Assembly: GCA_964500225.1 (NCBI GenBank)
Contig: CAZCOA010000049.1
Location: 1 to 18,337, forward strand
DNA length: 18,337 nucleotides
Reading direction: 5' to 3'
Source: JAAYDY01 sp964500225
GTDB lineage: Bacteria; Planctomycetota; Phycisphaerae; FEN-1346; JAACEH01
The notes below the pieces were generated by a model, which saw only the letters and a program-made list of their open reading frames with translations, made no database searches and had not been told where the DNA came from. Numbering within the stretch: the stretch's first letter is position 1; each line of letters starts with the position of its first letter. The position numbers were made by a program, and so were the translations under genes. Shown piece by piece: positions 6,940 to 14,577 of this stretch.

Positions 6940-9681
6940 ATGGACGCGATGAATGTCCTGTGGTCGGCGGCCGATTCGCCGCTGGCCGTGGTCCCTGTGT
7001 TGGTCGGGCCGCTCCAGGCGCTGATGGCCATTCTGCCGGGCATTCTGGTTGCCCTGGGCGGACTGATCGTTACGATGTTCAAGCCGACCACGATGAAGCG
7101 GATTGCGCTGTTGCTGTGGGCGCAGAAGCTGATCGTGCTACCGGCCGTGGCGGCTATCGTTCTCGTGGGGTGGGGCCTGGTCCATGCGGCCGATGCGCTC
7201 TTCCCGTCGGTGGCATCCGACCTTTCGGTCGCCGCCGCCGGCGACTGGCCGCTGTGGCGCGGCGATCCTTCGCGGCGGGCCCATGTCGGCGGCGCCGAGG
7301 ATCCCACTCAAGGCAAAATCAATTGGACGTTCACGGACGGCAAAACCAAGACGTTCTACGCGTCGCCCGCCGTCGCCGGCAACCGTCTCTACGTCACCAG
7401 TGCTCGCTATGAATACTTCAAGGACGAGGGCGGCATCTACTGCCTCGACCTCGACGGCGACTCGGCCAAGTTGGCCTGGTCCTTCAAGGGCGACGGCTAC
7501 CGTTCGACTTTCTCCAGCCCGTCGATCTACGAGGACAAGCAGAAGGGCCGCAAGTACCTCGTTGTCGGCGAAGGGCTCCACCTGACCGACAATGCCCGGG
7601 TGTTTTGCCTGGACGTCACCGAAAGCGAACGCCGGCAGGACGGCGTCAAGCTCTGGTCGTTTCGTACGAACAGCCACGTGGAGTCGTCTCCGTGCGTGGC
7701 CAACGGCAAGGTGTTCATCGGGGCCGGCGACGACGGGTTCTATTGCTTCGCACTGGAGGGCGACGGCCAGGGCGGCGCCAAGATGCTCTGGCACCTGCCG
7801 GGCACCAAGAGCAAGGACGCCAAGCCGGGGGCGACGGTGTACCCCGACTGTGAAACATCGCCGGTGTATTACAAGCCGGAGGGAGCGTCGAAAGGGTTCG
7901 TGTTCTTCGGTCTGGGCATCGGCGGCCAGGCGGTCGTCTGCGTGGATGAGGACGGCGCCGAGCAGTGGCGTATCGAGACGCCGTACCCGGTGTTCGGCAG
8001 CCCGTCGATCGCCGATGGGAAAATGTACGTCGGCATGGGCCACGGCGACTTTGTGAACACGGCCGAACAGGTGCAGGCCAACCTCAGGAAGAAGCTGGAA
8101 GAGCAGGGCAAAACGCCGGAAGAGATCGAAGCCGAGGCGTCAAAGATCTTCCCCGTCGGCGAAGTGTGGTGCATCGACGTGGCCACGCATGCCGTGGATT
8201 GGAAGGTCAAGGCCGGTCGCGTGATCCTGGGCGCGGTGGCCGTGGACGGCGATTTCATCTATTTCGGTTCGCGCGACGGGCATCTGTACCGCGTAACGAC
8301 CGACGGCAAGCAGGTCCGCAAGTGGAACGCCCACGCGCCGATCATCACGTCATGCTCGGTGGGCAAGGACCATGTGTACGTCGTCACGACCTCCGGCGAT
8401 CTGTACGGCCTGGACAAGCAGACCATGGAGATGGTCTGGAACGTCTCGCTCAACAGCGAGGTGTTCAGTTCGCCGGTGACGGCGCGCGGCCACATTTACG
8501 TCGGTACGACCACCAATGGTCTGATGTGTATTGGCCAACCCGGCGGCGCGCAGAAGACCGAAGGGTGGGCCGGTGCTCTCGGCGGTCCGGGGGCCTCGGG
8601 GTGGATCGACGGCAGCCTGGTGGCGGCTCGCGGCACGTATGCCTGGGGCTACGCCGGCCCGGCAGCGGCCGACGGGCAGACGCCCTCCGTGCCGACCATC
8701 ACGGCCCCTGCGGCGGTCCTGGGCAACGCCCTGTTCGTCGGTCTTACGCGCGATGGCAAGCACGGTCTGGCCAAGGTCCAGTGCGGCGAGGATCTGGCCG
8801 ACGGGGCGGCCGTGAAGGAGTCCTGGTTTGTCGAGTGCGGCAACCCGGTGACGCTCTCGGCAGTGGCGACGCCGTCGGCCGTGCTTTTCGTGGACGGCGA
8901 CCGAGGTCGCGCGGACCGCATGCTGAGATGTGTGGATCCGACAAACGGCGGCGTTCTGTGGCAGCGTCCCGTGGCGGCGGAGGCGAGCGGAAGCATGGTT
9001 CTCGGCGACAGCGGCTTGCTGATCGCCGACACGGCCGACGCGTTGACGTGTCTGGACATCTCGGCCGCGGGCGGGCCTGCTGTGCGATGGCAAGCGAAGA
9101 TCGGCCAGTGCGTCGGCATGGCTTTGCCGATGGACGGCCTGGTGATAGCGGCCACGGCCAACCCGGCTCGATGCGTGGTTCTGGACGAGGTGGACGGGTC
9201 GGCGATCATGGAGCGGCCGCTGCCTTCGGCGCCGACGACGGGGCCGGTGTATGCCGCCGGCCGCATCTGGATCGGCCAGTCCGGCGGTCTCGTGGGCGTC
9301 AGCCTCCTGGTCGGCGAGCGTGATGTAACGGTGGCCTGCGGCGACCCGATGGGCGCCCTGGCGGCCAACGGCGACCGACTGGCCTTCAAGGCCGCCGACG
9401 GGGCGATTGTGGTCGTTGATGCAGCCAACGCCAAGGAAGTGCTTCGCCTCACCGATGCCGTGGGCAGCGTGCCACCGGTGCTCACCGACGACGTACTGCT
9501 TTATGTCGCGGACGGTTCGATCCGGCACTATGACCTGAAACTCGGCGAGAATACCCAGTGGGCTGTCATCCGCAGTTCGTTCCCAGGGCTGCTGACGTCG
9601 CCCATGGTGGTGGCCGATTCGCACGTGTTCTTTGCAACGGACAAGAAGGGACTGGTATGCATGAAACCCAGGAAGCGCTGA
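6940..9681 (+). CDS. Membrane-anchored double PQQ-type beta-propeller protein
   Basis: A 913-residue protein related in fold to BamB and quinoprotein-like propellers. The ATG at 6940 is preferred over a TTG at 6934, because GGTGAGG (6925-6931) is 8 nt from the ATG. Two hydrophobic segments, about residues 15-46 (LQALMAILPGILVALGGLIV) and 55-82, separated by a basic turn, anchor it in the membrane in place of a cleaved signal. The propeller begins near residue 99 with GDWPLWRGDPSRRAHVGG, the usual opening of PQQ-like repeat proteins. Blades recur as GxxYxLDxxTGxxxW-like strands (GGIYCLDLDGD, GDLYGLDKQTMEMVW, MLRCVDPTNGGVLWQ). About 800 residues suggest two propellers, with the junction near residue 550. 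A charged helical insert at about 370-403 (QVQANLRKKLEEQGKTPEEI) interrupts the first. No PQQ-dehydrogenase active-site set is evident, so a structural or sensing role is likelier than catalysis. Its last 25 bp overlap the dikinase gene. Confidence 0.75.
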   Translation: MDAMNVLWSAADSPLAVVPVLVGPLQALMAILPGILVALGGLIVTMFKPTTMKRIALLLWAQKLIVLPAVAAIVLVGWGLVHAADALFPSVASDLSVAAAGDWPLWRGDPSRRAHVGGAEDPTQGKINWTFTDGKTKTFYASPAVAGNRLYVTSARYEYFKDEGGIYCLDLDGDSAKLAWSFKGDGYRSTFSSPSIYEDKQKGRKYLVVGEGLHLTDNARVFCLDVTESERRQDGVKLWSFRTNSHVESSPCVANGKVFIGAGDDGFYCFALEGDGQGGAKMLWHLPGTKSKDAKPGATVYPDCETSPVYYKPEGASKGFVFFGLGIGGQAVVCVDEDGAEQWRIETPYPVFGSPSIADGKMYVGMGHGDFVNTAEQVQANLRKKLEEQGKTPEEIEAEASKIFPVGEVWCIDVATHAVDWKVKAGRVILGAVAVDGDFIYFGSRDGHLYRVTTDGKQVRKWNAHAPIITSCSVGKDHVYVVTTSGDLYGLDKQTMEMVWNVSLNSEVFSSPVTARGHIYVGTTTNGLMCIGQPGGAQKTEGWAGALGGPGASGWIDGSLVAARGTYAWGYAGPAAADGQTPSVPTITAPAAVLGNALFVGLTRDGKHGLAKVQCGEDLADGAAVKESWFVECGNPVTLSAVATPSAVLFVDGDRGRADRMLRCVDPTNGGVLWQRPVAAEASGSMVLGDSGLLIADTADALTCLDISAAGGPAVRWQAKIGQCVGMALPMDGLVIAATANPARCVVLDEVDGSAIMERPLPSAPTTGPVYAAGRIWIGQSGGLVGVSLLVGERDVTVACGDPMGALAANGDRLAFKAADGAIVVVDAANAKEVLRLTDAVGSVPPVLTDDVLLYVADGSIRHYDLKLGENTQWAVIRSSFPGLLTSPMVVADSHVFFATDKKGLVCMKPRKR

Positions 9682-12443
9682 GTGGATCGCGGCTGATCTA
9701 CTTCTTCGGCGACAACACCTGCGAGGGCGATCCGAAGCGCAAGGACATCCTGGGCGGCAAGGGAGCGAGCCTCGCCGCCATGAGCTGCGCGGGTTTGCCC
9801 GTGCCGCCGGGATTCACCATTGCGATCCAGTGTTGTCGCTACTACCACGAGCATAACGGTCGGTGGCCCGACGGTCTCGAAGGCGAGTTGCGCGCCTACA
9901 TGGCCCGCCTGGAGAAGTGCACGGGGATGACGTTCGGTGAAGGGGCCCGGCCGCTGCTGGTTTCGGTCCGCAGCGGCGCCGCGCATTCCATGCCCGGCAT
10001 GATGGACACGATCCTGAACTGCGGCCTGCATCCGGGGCTGGCCGAGCACGTGGCCGACAAAGGGCGGTTCTGGTCGGTCTATGCGGCCTTCATTCAGCAG
10101 TTCGCCAACACCGTGGCCCACATTCCGATTCCGGCCTTTGACGAAGTGGCCCGGAAGCTGGGCCAGAACGGGCGATTTGAAAAAGCCTTGGCCGAGGCTT
10201 ACATCGAGCTCTATGAGCGACAGACCGGCAAGGCGTTCCCGACCACGCCGTGGGACGCCCTGTGCCAGTGTATCAATGCCGTCTTCGCGTCGTGGAGCAA
10301 CGAGCGGGCGGTCATCTACAGAAAGGCCCACGGCCTGGAGAACCTCGAAGGCACGGCCGTCAACGTCCAGTCGATGTTCAACTCGCGGGTGTCGGGCATC
10401 GCCTTCACGGCCAACCCGGCCAAGCCGATGGCCGACGAGATCGTCATCGAGAGCTCCTATGGCCTCGGCGAGTCGGTCGTATCGGGAGAGGTGACGCCCG
10501 ACCGGTTTGTCCTCGATTCCAAGACGCTGGAGTTCAAAGAGAAGGTTATCGGCCGCAAGGACCACGTGATGACGGGGTTGCAGGCCGACAGCGAAGGGGA
10601 GGCGTTCGATCCCGAGGCGGCTTCGCTAACCGATGCTCAAGTTCTGGAAGTGGCCCGCATTGCGCTGAAGGTGCAGGACTACTTCGGATTCCCCGTGGAT
10701 ATCGAATGGGGTCTGGCCAACGGGCGTTTCGCGCTGCTGCAGTCTCGCGCCGTCCGCGGCCTCGACGTGGCCCGCGACGTGGAGGTCGGTCGCCAGGAGG
10801 AGATCGCGCGGCTAAAGGCCATTGTCGCCGAGTCCCGCACCAAGAGCAAGGTCTGGATCGTTCACAACCTGGCCGAGACGCTCGAGAAGCCCAAGCCGCT
10901 GACCTGGGACATTATCCGCGGCTTCATGAGCGGCCATGGCGGGTTCGGAAGGATGTACAAGGACTTCGGCTACCGTCCGAGCGACCGCGTCTGCCGCGAG
11001 GGATTCCTGGAACTGATCTGCGGCCGGATCTACGCCGACTCGGACCGCACGGCCGAACTGTTCTGGGAAGGCATGCCGTTCGAGTATGATCACCGGGAAG
11101 TGTTGGCCAACCCGCGGCTGCTGGAGGCGGCGCCGACGAAGTTCGAGGCGTCGCGTGCCGACGAGAAGTTCCTGCTGCGGTTGCCGGGCACGCTGATGGC
11201 CATGCTGCGGTCAACCCGCGCGATGAAAAAGGCACGCCGCCGCGCTATTGAGGTGTTCGAGCACGAGCAGTTGCCCCCGTTCCGCGAATACATCAGCCAG
11301 AAGCGCGAGCAGAACCTGTGGGACATGACGACGGAGGCCGTCATCGCCGAGTTGCACGACCGCATCCGGCGCGTGATGACCGACTTCGGCAAGGAGTCGC
11401 TGAAGCCGGGGTTCTTCGGCGGCTGCGCTCGGGCCGAGCTGGAAACCAAGTTGGTCCAGGTGCTCGGGCCGATGGAAGGCGCCAAGCTGGCTCAGACGCT
11501 GACGTCGGGGCTCGAAGGCGATTCCACCGTGGAGCAGAATGCCATGCTGTTCCGCGTGGCTCAGGGCAAGGACAGCCTCGAAACGTTCCTCGCCCGCTAC
11601 GGGCATCGGGCCGTGGGCGAGATGGAGCTGGCGAACCCCCGCTGGCGCGAGGACGACAGCTATCTGAGGCAAATCATCGAAAATCAGAACGTCGAGGAGG
11701 ACCATTCGCCGGCGACACTGCATCGGCGCAACGCCGAACGCCGCGAAGAGGCCATGAGACAGCTTCCCGGCATTCTCGCCGAGTGGGGCGGCAGTTCCAT
11801 GCGTGAGGAAATCGAGGCCCTGGCCCGCGAGGCCCAGGCCCTGTTGCCCTATCGCGAGATCGGCAAGCACTACCTCATGATGGGCTACGAACTGATCCGA
11901 CTGGCGATTCTGGAGCTCGGCCGTCGTTGGACCATTGGCGACGACGTATTCTATCTGCACCTGGACGAGTTGCCGCACTTCGATCGCGATCGCGAGCGGT
12001 TCCAGTCGCTCATTGCCCAGCGCAAAATCCGGTGGCAGTCGGCCCAGCGGCTCGACCTGCCCGATGTCATCAGCAGCGGCGATCTGGACTCCCTGGGCCT
12101 GCCCCGGCAGATCAAGGCCGCCAACGAGATGGACGCCCTGTCGCTCTCGGCCGGCGTGATGACGGGCATTGCCCGCATCGTTTTTGAACCCGGCGAGGCC
12201 AAGGATTTGGGTGACGCGTGCGTCTTGGTTTGCCCGAGCACCGACCCGAGCTGGACCGCCCTGTTCACGAAGATCAAGGGCCTTATCGTGGAGCGCGGCG
12301 GCGTGCTGTCGCACGGGGCCATCACGGCCCGCGACTTCAGCATTCCGGCCGTCGCCTGTCCGAATGCAACGCAGCTCATTCGCAACGGCGCCAAGGTGCG
12401 CGTGGACGGGGACCGCGGCCACGTGACGATTATCGAGGAGTGA
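9657..12443 (+). CDS. PPDK/rifampin-phosphotransferase-like dikinase (ATP-grasp plus swivelling His domain), substrate unknown
   Basis: A cytoplasmic 929-residue phosphotransferase that should split ATP to AMP and pass phosphate through a mobile histidine. The ATP-binding half (about 12-370) shows GGKGASLAAM with Lys35, then SVRSGAAHSMPGMMDT (residues 103-118) as in pyruvate phosphate dikinase, then IEWGLANGRFALLQSR with Glu350, Gln362 and Arg364. The middle (about 380-830) is helical and carries YGHRAVGEMELANPRWRED and IGDDVFYLHLDELPHF, which recall rifampin phosphotransferase and other PEP-synthase-like enzymes. The C-terminus is the swivelling domain RGGVLSHGAITARDFSIPAV with the phospho-acceptor His886. 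The protein ends 43 residues later, so the PEP/pyruvate-binding TIM barrel of PPDK and PEP synthase is absent. The acceptor is therefore probably not pyruvate. The start overlaps the propeller gene by 25 bp, and AAGAAGGGA precedes it, so translation is likely coupled. PEP synthesis or antibiotic inactivation are not supported by the neighbours. Confidence 0.8.
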   Translation: MHETQEALSGSRLIYFFGDNTCEGDPKRKDILGGKGASLAAMSCAGLPVPPGFTIAIQCCRYYHEHNGRWPDGLEGELRAYMARLEKCTGMTFGEGARPLLVSVRSGAAHSMPGMMDTILNCGLHPGLAEHVADKGRFWSVYAAFIQQFANTVAHIPIPAFDEVARKLGQNGRFEKALAEAYIELYERQTGKAFPTTPWDALCQCINAVFASWSNERAVIYRKAHGLENLEGTAVNVQSMFNSRVSGIAFTANPAKPMADEIVIESSYGLGESVVSGEVTPDRFVLDSKTLEFKEKVIGRKDHVMTGLQADSEGEAFDPEAASLTDAQVLEVARIALKVQDYFGFPVDIEWGLANGRFALLQSRAVRGLDVARDVEVGRQEEIARLKAIVAESRTKSKVWIVHNLAETLEKPKPLTWDIIRGFMSGHGGFGRMYKDFGYRPSDRVCREGFLELICGRIYADSDRTAELFWEGMPFEYDHREVLANPRLLEAAPTKFEASRADEKFLLRLPGTLMAMLRSTRAMKKARRRAIEVFEHEQLPPFREYISQKREQNLWDMTTEAVIAELHDRIRRVMTDFGKESLKPGFFGGCARAELETKLVQVLGPMEGAKLAQTLTSGLEGDSTVEQNAMLFRVAQGKDSLETFLARYGHRAVGEMELANPRWREDDSYLRQIIENQNVEEDHSPATLHRRNAERREEAMRQLPGILAEWGGSSMREEIEALAREAQALLPYREIGKHYLMMGYELIRLAILELGRRWTIGDDVFYLHLDELPHFDRDRERFQSLIAQRKIRWQSAQRLDLPDVISSGDLDSLGLPRQIKAANEMDALSLSAGVMTGIARIVFEPGEAKDLGDACVLVCPSTDPSWTALFTKIKGLIVERGGVLSHGAITARDFSIPAVACPNATQLIRNGAKVRVDGDRGHVTIIEE

Positions 12444-12447
12444 CCGA

Positions 12448-13287
12448 ATGGGTGCATTTCTTGACACGTTGAATTCCATCCTGATGTCGATTGGCGACCC
12501 GGCTCTGGGTTGGCTCCTGAATCTGCCGCGCAGCGCCGCGCTGTTTATCATCGCCATCGGTACCGCCCTGATTCTGACCGTGGTCCGCCTCTGGACGACG
12601 AACCAGGACTTGCTGGGCCGATGCAAGAGGGACAAGGTCCGCCTGAAGCAACTCATGAAGGAGGCCAAGAAAGCCGGCGACAAGGAGGCCGTGGCCCGCT
12701 ACCGCACGACCCTTGGCCAGATCGGCATGAAGACGATGAAGGCCGAGGGCAAGCCGCTGCTGGCCTCGATTGTGCCGATCGCGATCATTGCCTGCTGGGC
12801 CTGGGCGCGCATCGCTTACGAAGCCCCCGTGCCGGGGGAGCCTGTGGACGTCTATGTGTATTACGAACCGGCAGCCATCGGGCGGCTCACGCACCTGGTG
12901 CCGCAGGAAAACCTGCAGGCCGAGACCGGCTGGATTCAGAAAGTGGTCCAGGACGTCGATGCCGACGGCAAGCCGACCAACAGCGGCGTGGCCCGCTGGC
13001 GGCTCAGGGCCGACCGGAAAGAGCAACCGTACCGTCTGGAGTTTCGTTACAACGGGCGGACGTTCACCAAGGACCTGATCGTCGATGGCCGCAAGTATGC
13101 CGAGCCGGTCACCTTCTATGAGAAGGGGGCTCCCGCTCTGTGCGCCGAGCTGAAGATGAAGGAAGCCAAGCTCTTCGGTGTCATCCCGGGCATTCCCTGG
13201 ATCGGCATGCAGGCGTGGATGGTCGGTTATCTTGTGATCGTTCTGCCGTTCTCATTCCTGCTGAAACCGCTGCTACGGATCAACTGA
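12448..13287 (+). CDS. EMC3/TMCO1 (DUF106)-like membrane protein of the Oxa1/YidC superfamily
   Basis: A 279-residue inner-membrane protein that may help insert or fold membrane proteins. The order matches the EMC3/TMCO1 family: transmembrane segment 1 (about 28-47), a basic cytoplasmic coiled coil (52-100, KRDKVRLKQLMKEAKKAGDK, then YRTTLGQIGMKTMKAE), a Pro-rich segment 2 (103-123, KPLLASIVPIAIIACWAW) and segment 3 at the end (about 250-274, WMVGYLVIVLPFSFLLKPLL). The closing GYLVIVLPFSFLLKPLL pattern is especially like archaeal DUF106 proteins. Between segments 2 and 3 there is an insert of about 120 residues, rich in beta strands (VDVYVYYEP, VARWRLRADRKEQPYRLEFR), that would face the periplasm; archaeal members have a much shorter loop here. 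GAGGAG sits 7 nt before the ATG and the dikinase stop is 4 bp upstream, so the two genes are surely co-transcribed. The family call is from recalled pattern; insertase activity is inference. Confidence 0.65.
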   Translation: MGAFLDTLNSILMSIGDPALGWLLNLPRSAALFIIAIGTALILTVVRLWTTNQDLLGRCKRDKVRLKQLMKEAKKAGDKEAVARYRTTLGQIGMKTMKAEGKPLLASIVPIAIIACWAWARIAYEAPVPGEPVDVYVYYEPAAIGRLTHLVPQENLQAETGWIQKVVQDVDADGKPTNSGVARWRLRADRKEQPYRLEFRYNGRTFTKDLIVDGRKYAEPVTFYEKGAPALCAELKMKEAKLFGVIPGIPWIGMQAWMVGYLVIVLPFSFLLKPLLRIN

Positions 13288-13310
13288 CGCCGGCGGCGTC
13301 GTCCGACGAC
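13286..13310 (+). other. Overlapping GC hairpins at the end of the EMC3-like gene
   Basis: GACGCC and GGCGTC (13286-13291 and 13295-13300) form a 6-bp stem with a 3-nt loop that includes part of the stop codon. GTCGTC and GACGAC (13298-13303 and 13305-13310) form an overlapping alternative stem. No T-run follows, so this may be a weak terminator or simply GC-rich sequence. Confidence 0.3.
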
Positions 13311-13505
13311 TCGCAGCGGCTTCGGGGCGGCATTCTGGCCGGCGTGACCGCGCGGATCGACTGTGTTCGCCGAGCCGCGTCGGTCGTGCTGAAGCAGCGA
13401 CATATTCTAGTGGCTCGGTCCGATAATGCCGTGCGAAGGACAGCTTCGGAACATTCGTAATCCGTTGTTGTAATAATAGTTATGTCTGGCATGGGCAAGC
13501 TGCTG
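13311..13505 (+). other. Intergenic stretch after the four-gene run, no gene supported
   Basis: The GC-rich first part stays open in one forward frame to about 13460 but has no start with a ribosome-binding site and no recognisable protein features. From about 13455 the sequence becomes AT-rich (TTGTTGTAATAATAGTTATG, 13463-13482), marking the change to promoter-type DNA ahead of the aldolase gene. It separates the aldolase from the run upstream. Confidence 0.4.
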
Positions 13506-13534
13506 TTGACACGCCGCAGAGACGATGCGACACT
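13506..13534 (+). promoter_or_regulatory. Candidate promoter of the aldolase-like gene
   Basis: A perfect -35 consensus, TTGACA at 13506-13511, is followed after 17 nt by GACACT (13529-13534), a 3-of-6 match to TATAAT. It would start transcription about 38 nt before the ATG at 13579. The strong -35 and correct spacing support it; the weak -10 leaves doubt. Confidence 0.45.
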
Positions 13535-13578
13535 ACCGGTTCTTTCGCCTTTAAACGCGCTTCGGATAGGGGAGAGTT

Positions 13579-14577
13579 ATGGTCAAGGGCAAGAGCGAAC
13601 TGGCTAAGGGCACATGGTTGACCTATCGTCCGGACATCAAGGTTCTCGACTGCACCGTCCGCGACGGGGGGCTCATCAACAACCACATGTTCGAGGACGG
13701 CTTCGTCAAGGCCGTCTACGACTGCTGCGTTGCCGCCGGCGTGGACTACATGGAGCTCGGCTACAAAGGATCCAGCCGCATCTTCTCGCGGGACGAGTAC
13801 GGCTCGTGGAAGTTCACCACCGAGGATGACGTGCGCCGCATCGTCGGCGACAACGACACCGACCTGGTGCTCTGCGCGATGGCCGACGCCGAGCGTACCG
13901 ATTACCACACCGACATCCTGCCCCGCCACGAGAGCGTCCTGGGCATGATCCGCGTGGCCACCTACATTCACCAGATTCCCGTGGCCATGGACATGATCAA
14001 GGACGCCCACGACAAGGGCTATGAGACCACCGTCAACCTGATGGCGGTCTCGGCCGTGCAGGAACGCGAACTGCTCGAGGCGCTCGAGACGCTGGCCAAG
14101 AGCGAGGTCGGCACGATCTATATGGTGGACAGCTTCGGCTCGTTCTACAGCGAGCAGGTCCGCGACCTGACCCTGACGTACCTGAAGGCCGTCGAGGGCA
14201 CCGGCAAGAAGATCGGCATGCACATGCACAACAACATGCAACTGGCCTACGCCAACACGATCGAGGGACTCATCCTCGGTGCCAGCATGCTCGATGCCAC
14301 GATCAACGGCATGGGCCGCGGCGCCGGCAACTGCCCGCTCGAATTGCTTCTGGCCTTCCTGAAGAACCCCAAGTTCCATTTGCGGCCGGTCCTTCAGTGC
14401 ATCCGCGACCACTTCCTCCCGCTCCTAGAGAGCCGCAAAATGGAGTGGGGCTACATGATTCCCTATCTCATCACAGGCATGCTGAACCAACATCCGCGTG
14501 CCGCCATGAAGTGGCGGGCCGGCGAGACGCCGGACGACTATGTGGCGTTCTACGACCAGGTGGTCGAAGAGGAGTAG
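13579..14577 (+). CDS. Stand-alone DRE-TIM (HMGL-like) aldolase/lyase
   Basis: A 332-residue cytoplasmic TIM-barrel enzyme of the DRE-TIM metallolyase superfamily, which makes or breaks C-C bonds in 2-oxo acids (HMG-CoA lyase, isopropylmalate synthase, 4-hydroxy-2-oxovalerate aldolase). Residues 23-31 read LDCTVRDGG, the strand-1 signature with Arg28 and metal-binding Asp29. MVDSFG lies at 182-187. MHMHNN supplies the metal-ligand pair His215 and His217, followed by GRGAGN at 246-251. At 332 residues it covers the barrel plus a short C-terminal helical part. No acylating aldehyde dehydrogenase (DmpF-type) partner lies nearby, so a classical meta-cleavage role is unlikely. Similar stand-alone 'aldolase catalytic domain' proteins often occur in surface-polysaccharide loci, but nothing here proves the substrate. 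AGGGGAG (13568-13574) precedes the ATG by 4 nt. The stop codon TAG is followed in frame by 30 more sense codons. Confidence 0.8.
   Translation: MVKGKSELAKGTWLTYRPDIKVLDCTVRDGGLINNHMFEDGFVKAVYDCCVAAGVDYMELGYKGSSRIFSRDEYGSWKFTTEDDVRRIVGDNDTDLVLCAMADAERTDYHTDILPRHESVLGMIRVATYIHQIPVAMDMIKDAHDKGYETTVNLMAVSAVQERELLEALETLAKSEVGTIYMVDSFGSFYSEQVRDLTLTYLKAVEGTGKKIGMHMHNNMQLAYANTIEGLILGASMLDATINGMGRGAGNCPLELLLAFLKNPKFHLRPVLQCIRDHFLPLLESRKMEWGYMIPYLITGMLNQHPRAAMKWRAGETPDDYVAFYDQVVEEE

Noticed and set aside
4986..7307. A 773-codon open frame on the minus strand opposite the VCBS-repeat gene
   Set aside because: It is the complement of a GC-rich gene whose codon bias leaves the opposite frame open. It has no signal peptide, motif or ribosome-binding site, while the plus-strand frame shows all three.
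9657..12443. Annotating the dikinase as ppdK or ppsA
   Set aside because: The C-terminal PEP/pyruvate-binding barrel needed for both reactions is missing.
11211..12683. A 490-codon minus-strand open frame across the dikinase/EMC3-like junction
   Set aside because: It is antisense to two well-supported genes and shows no motif of its own.
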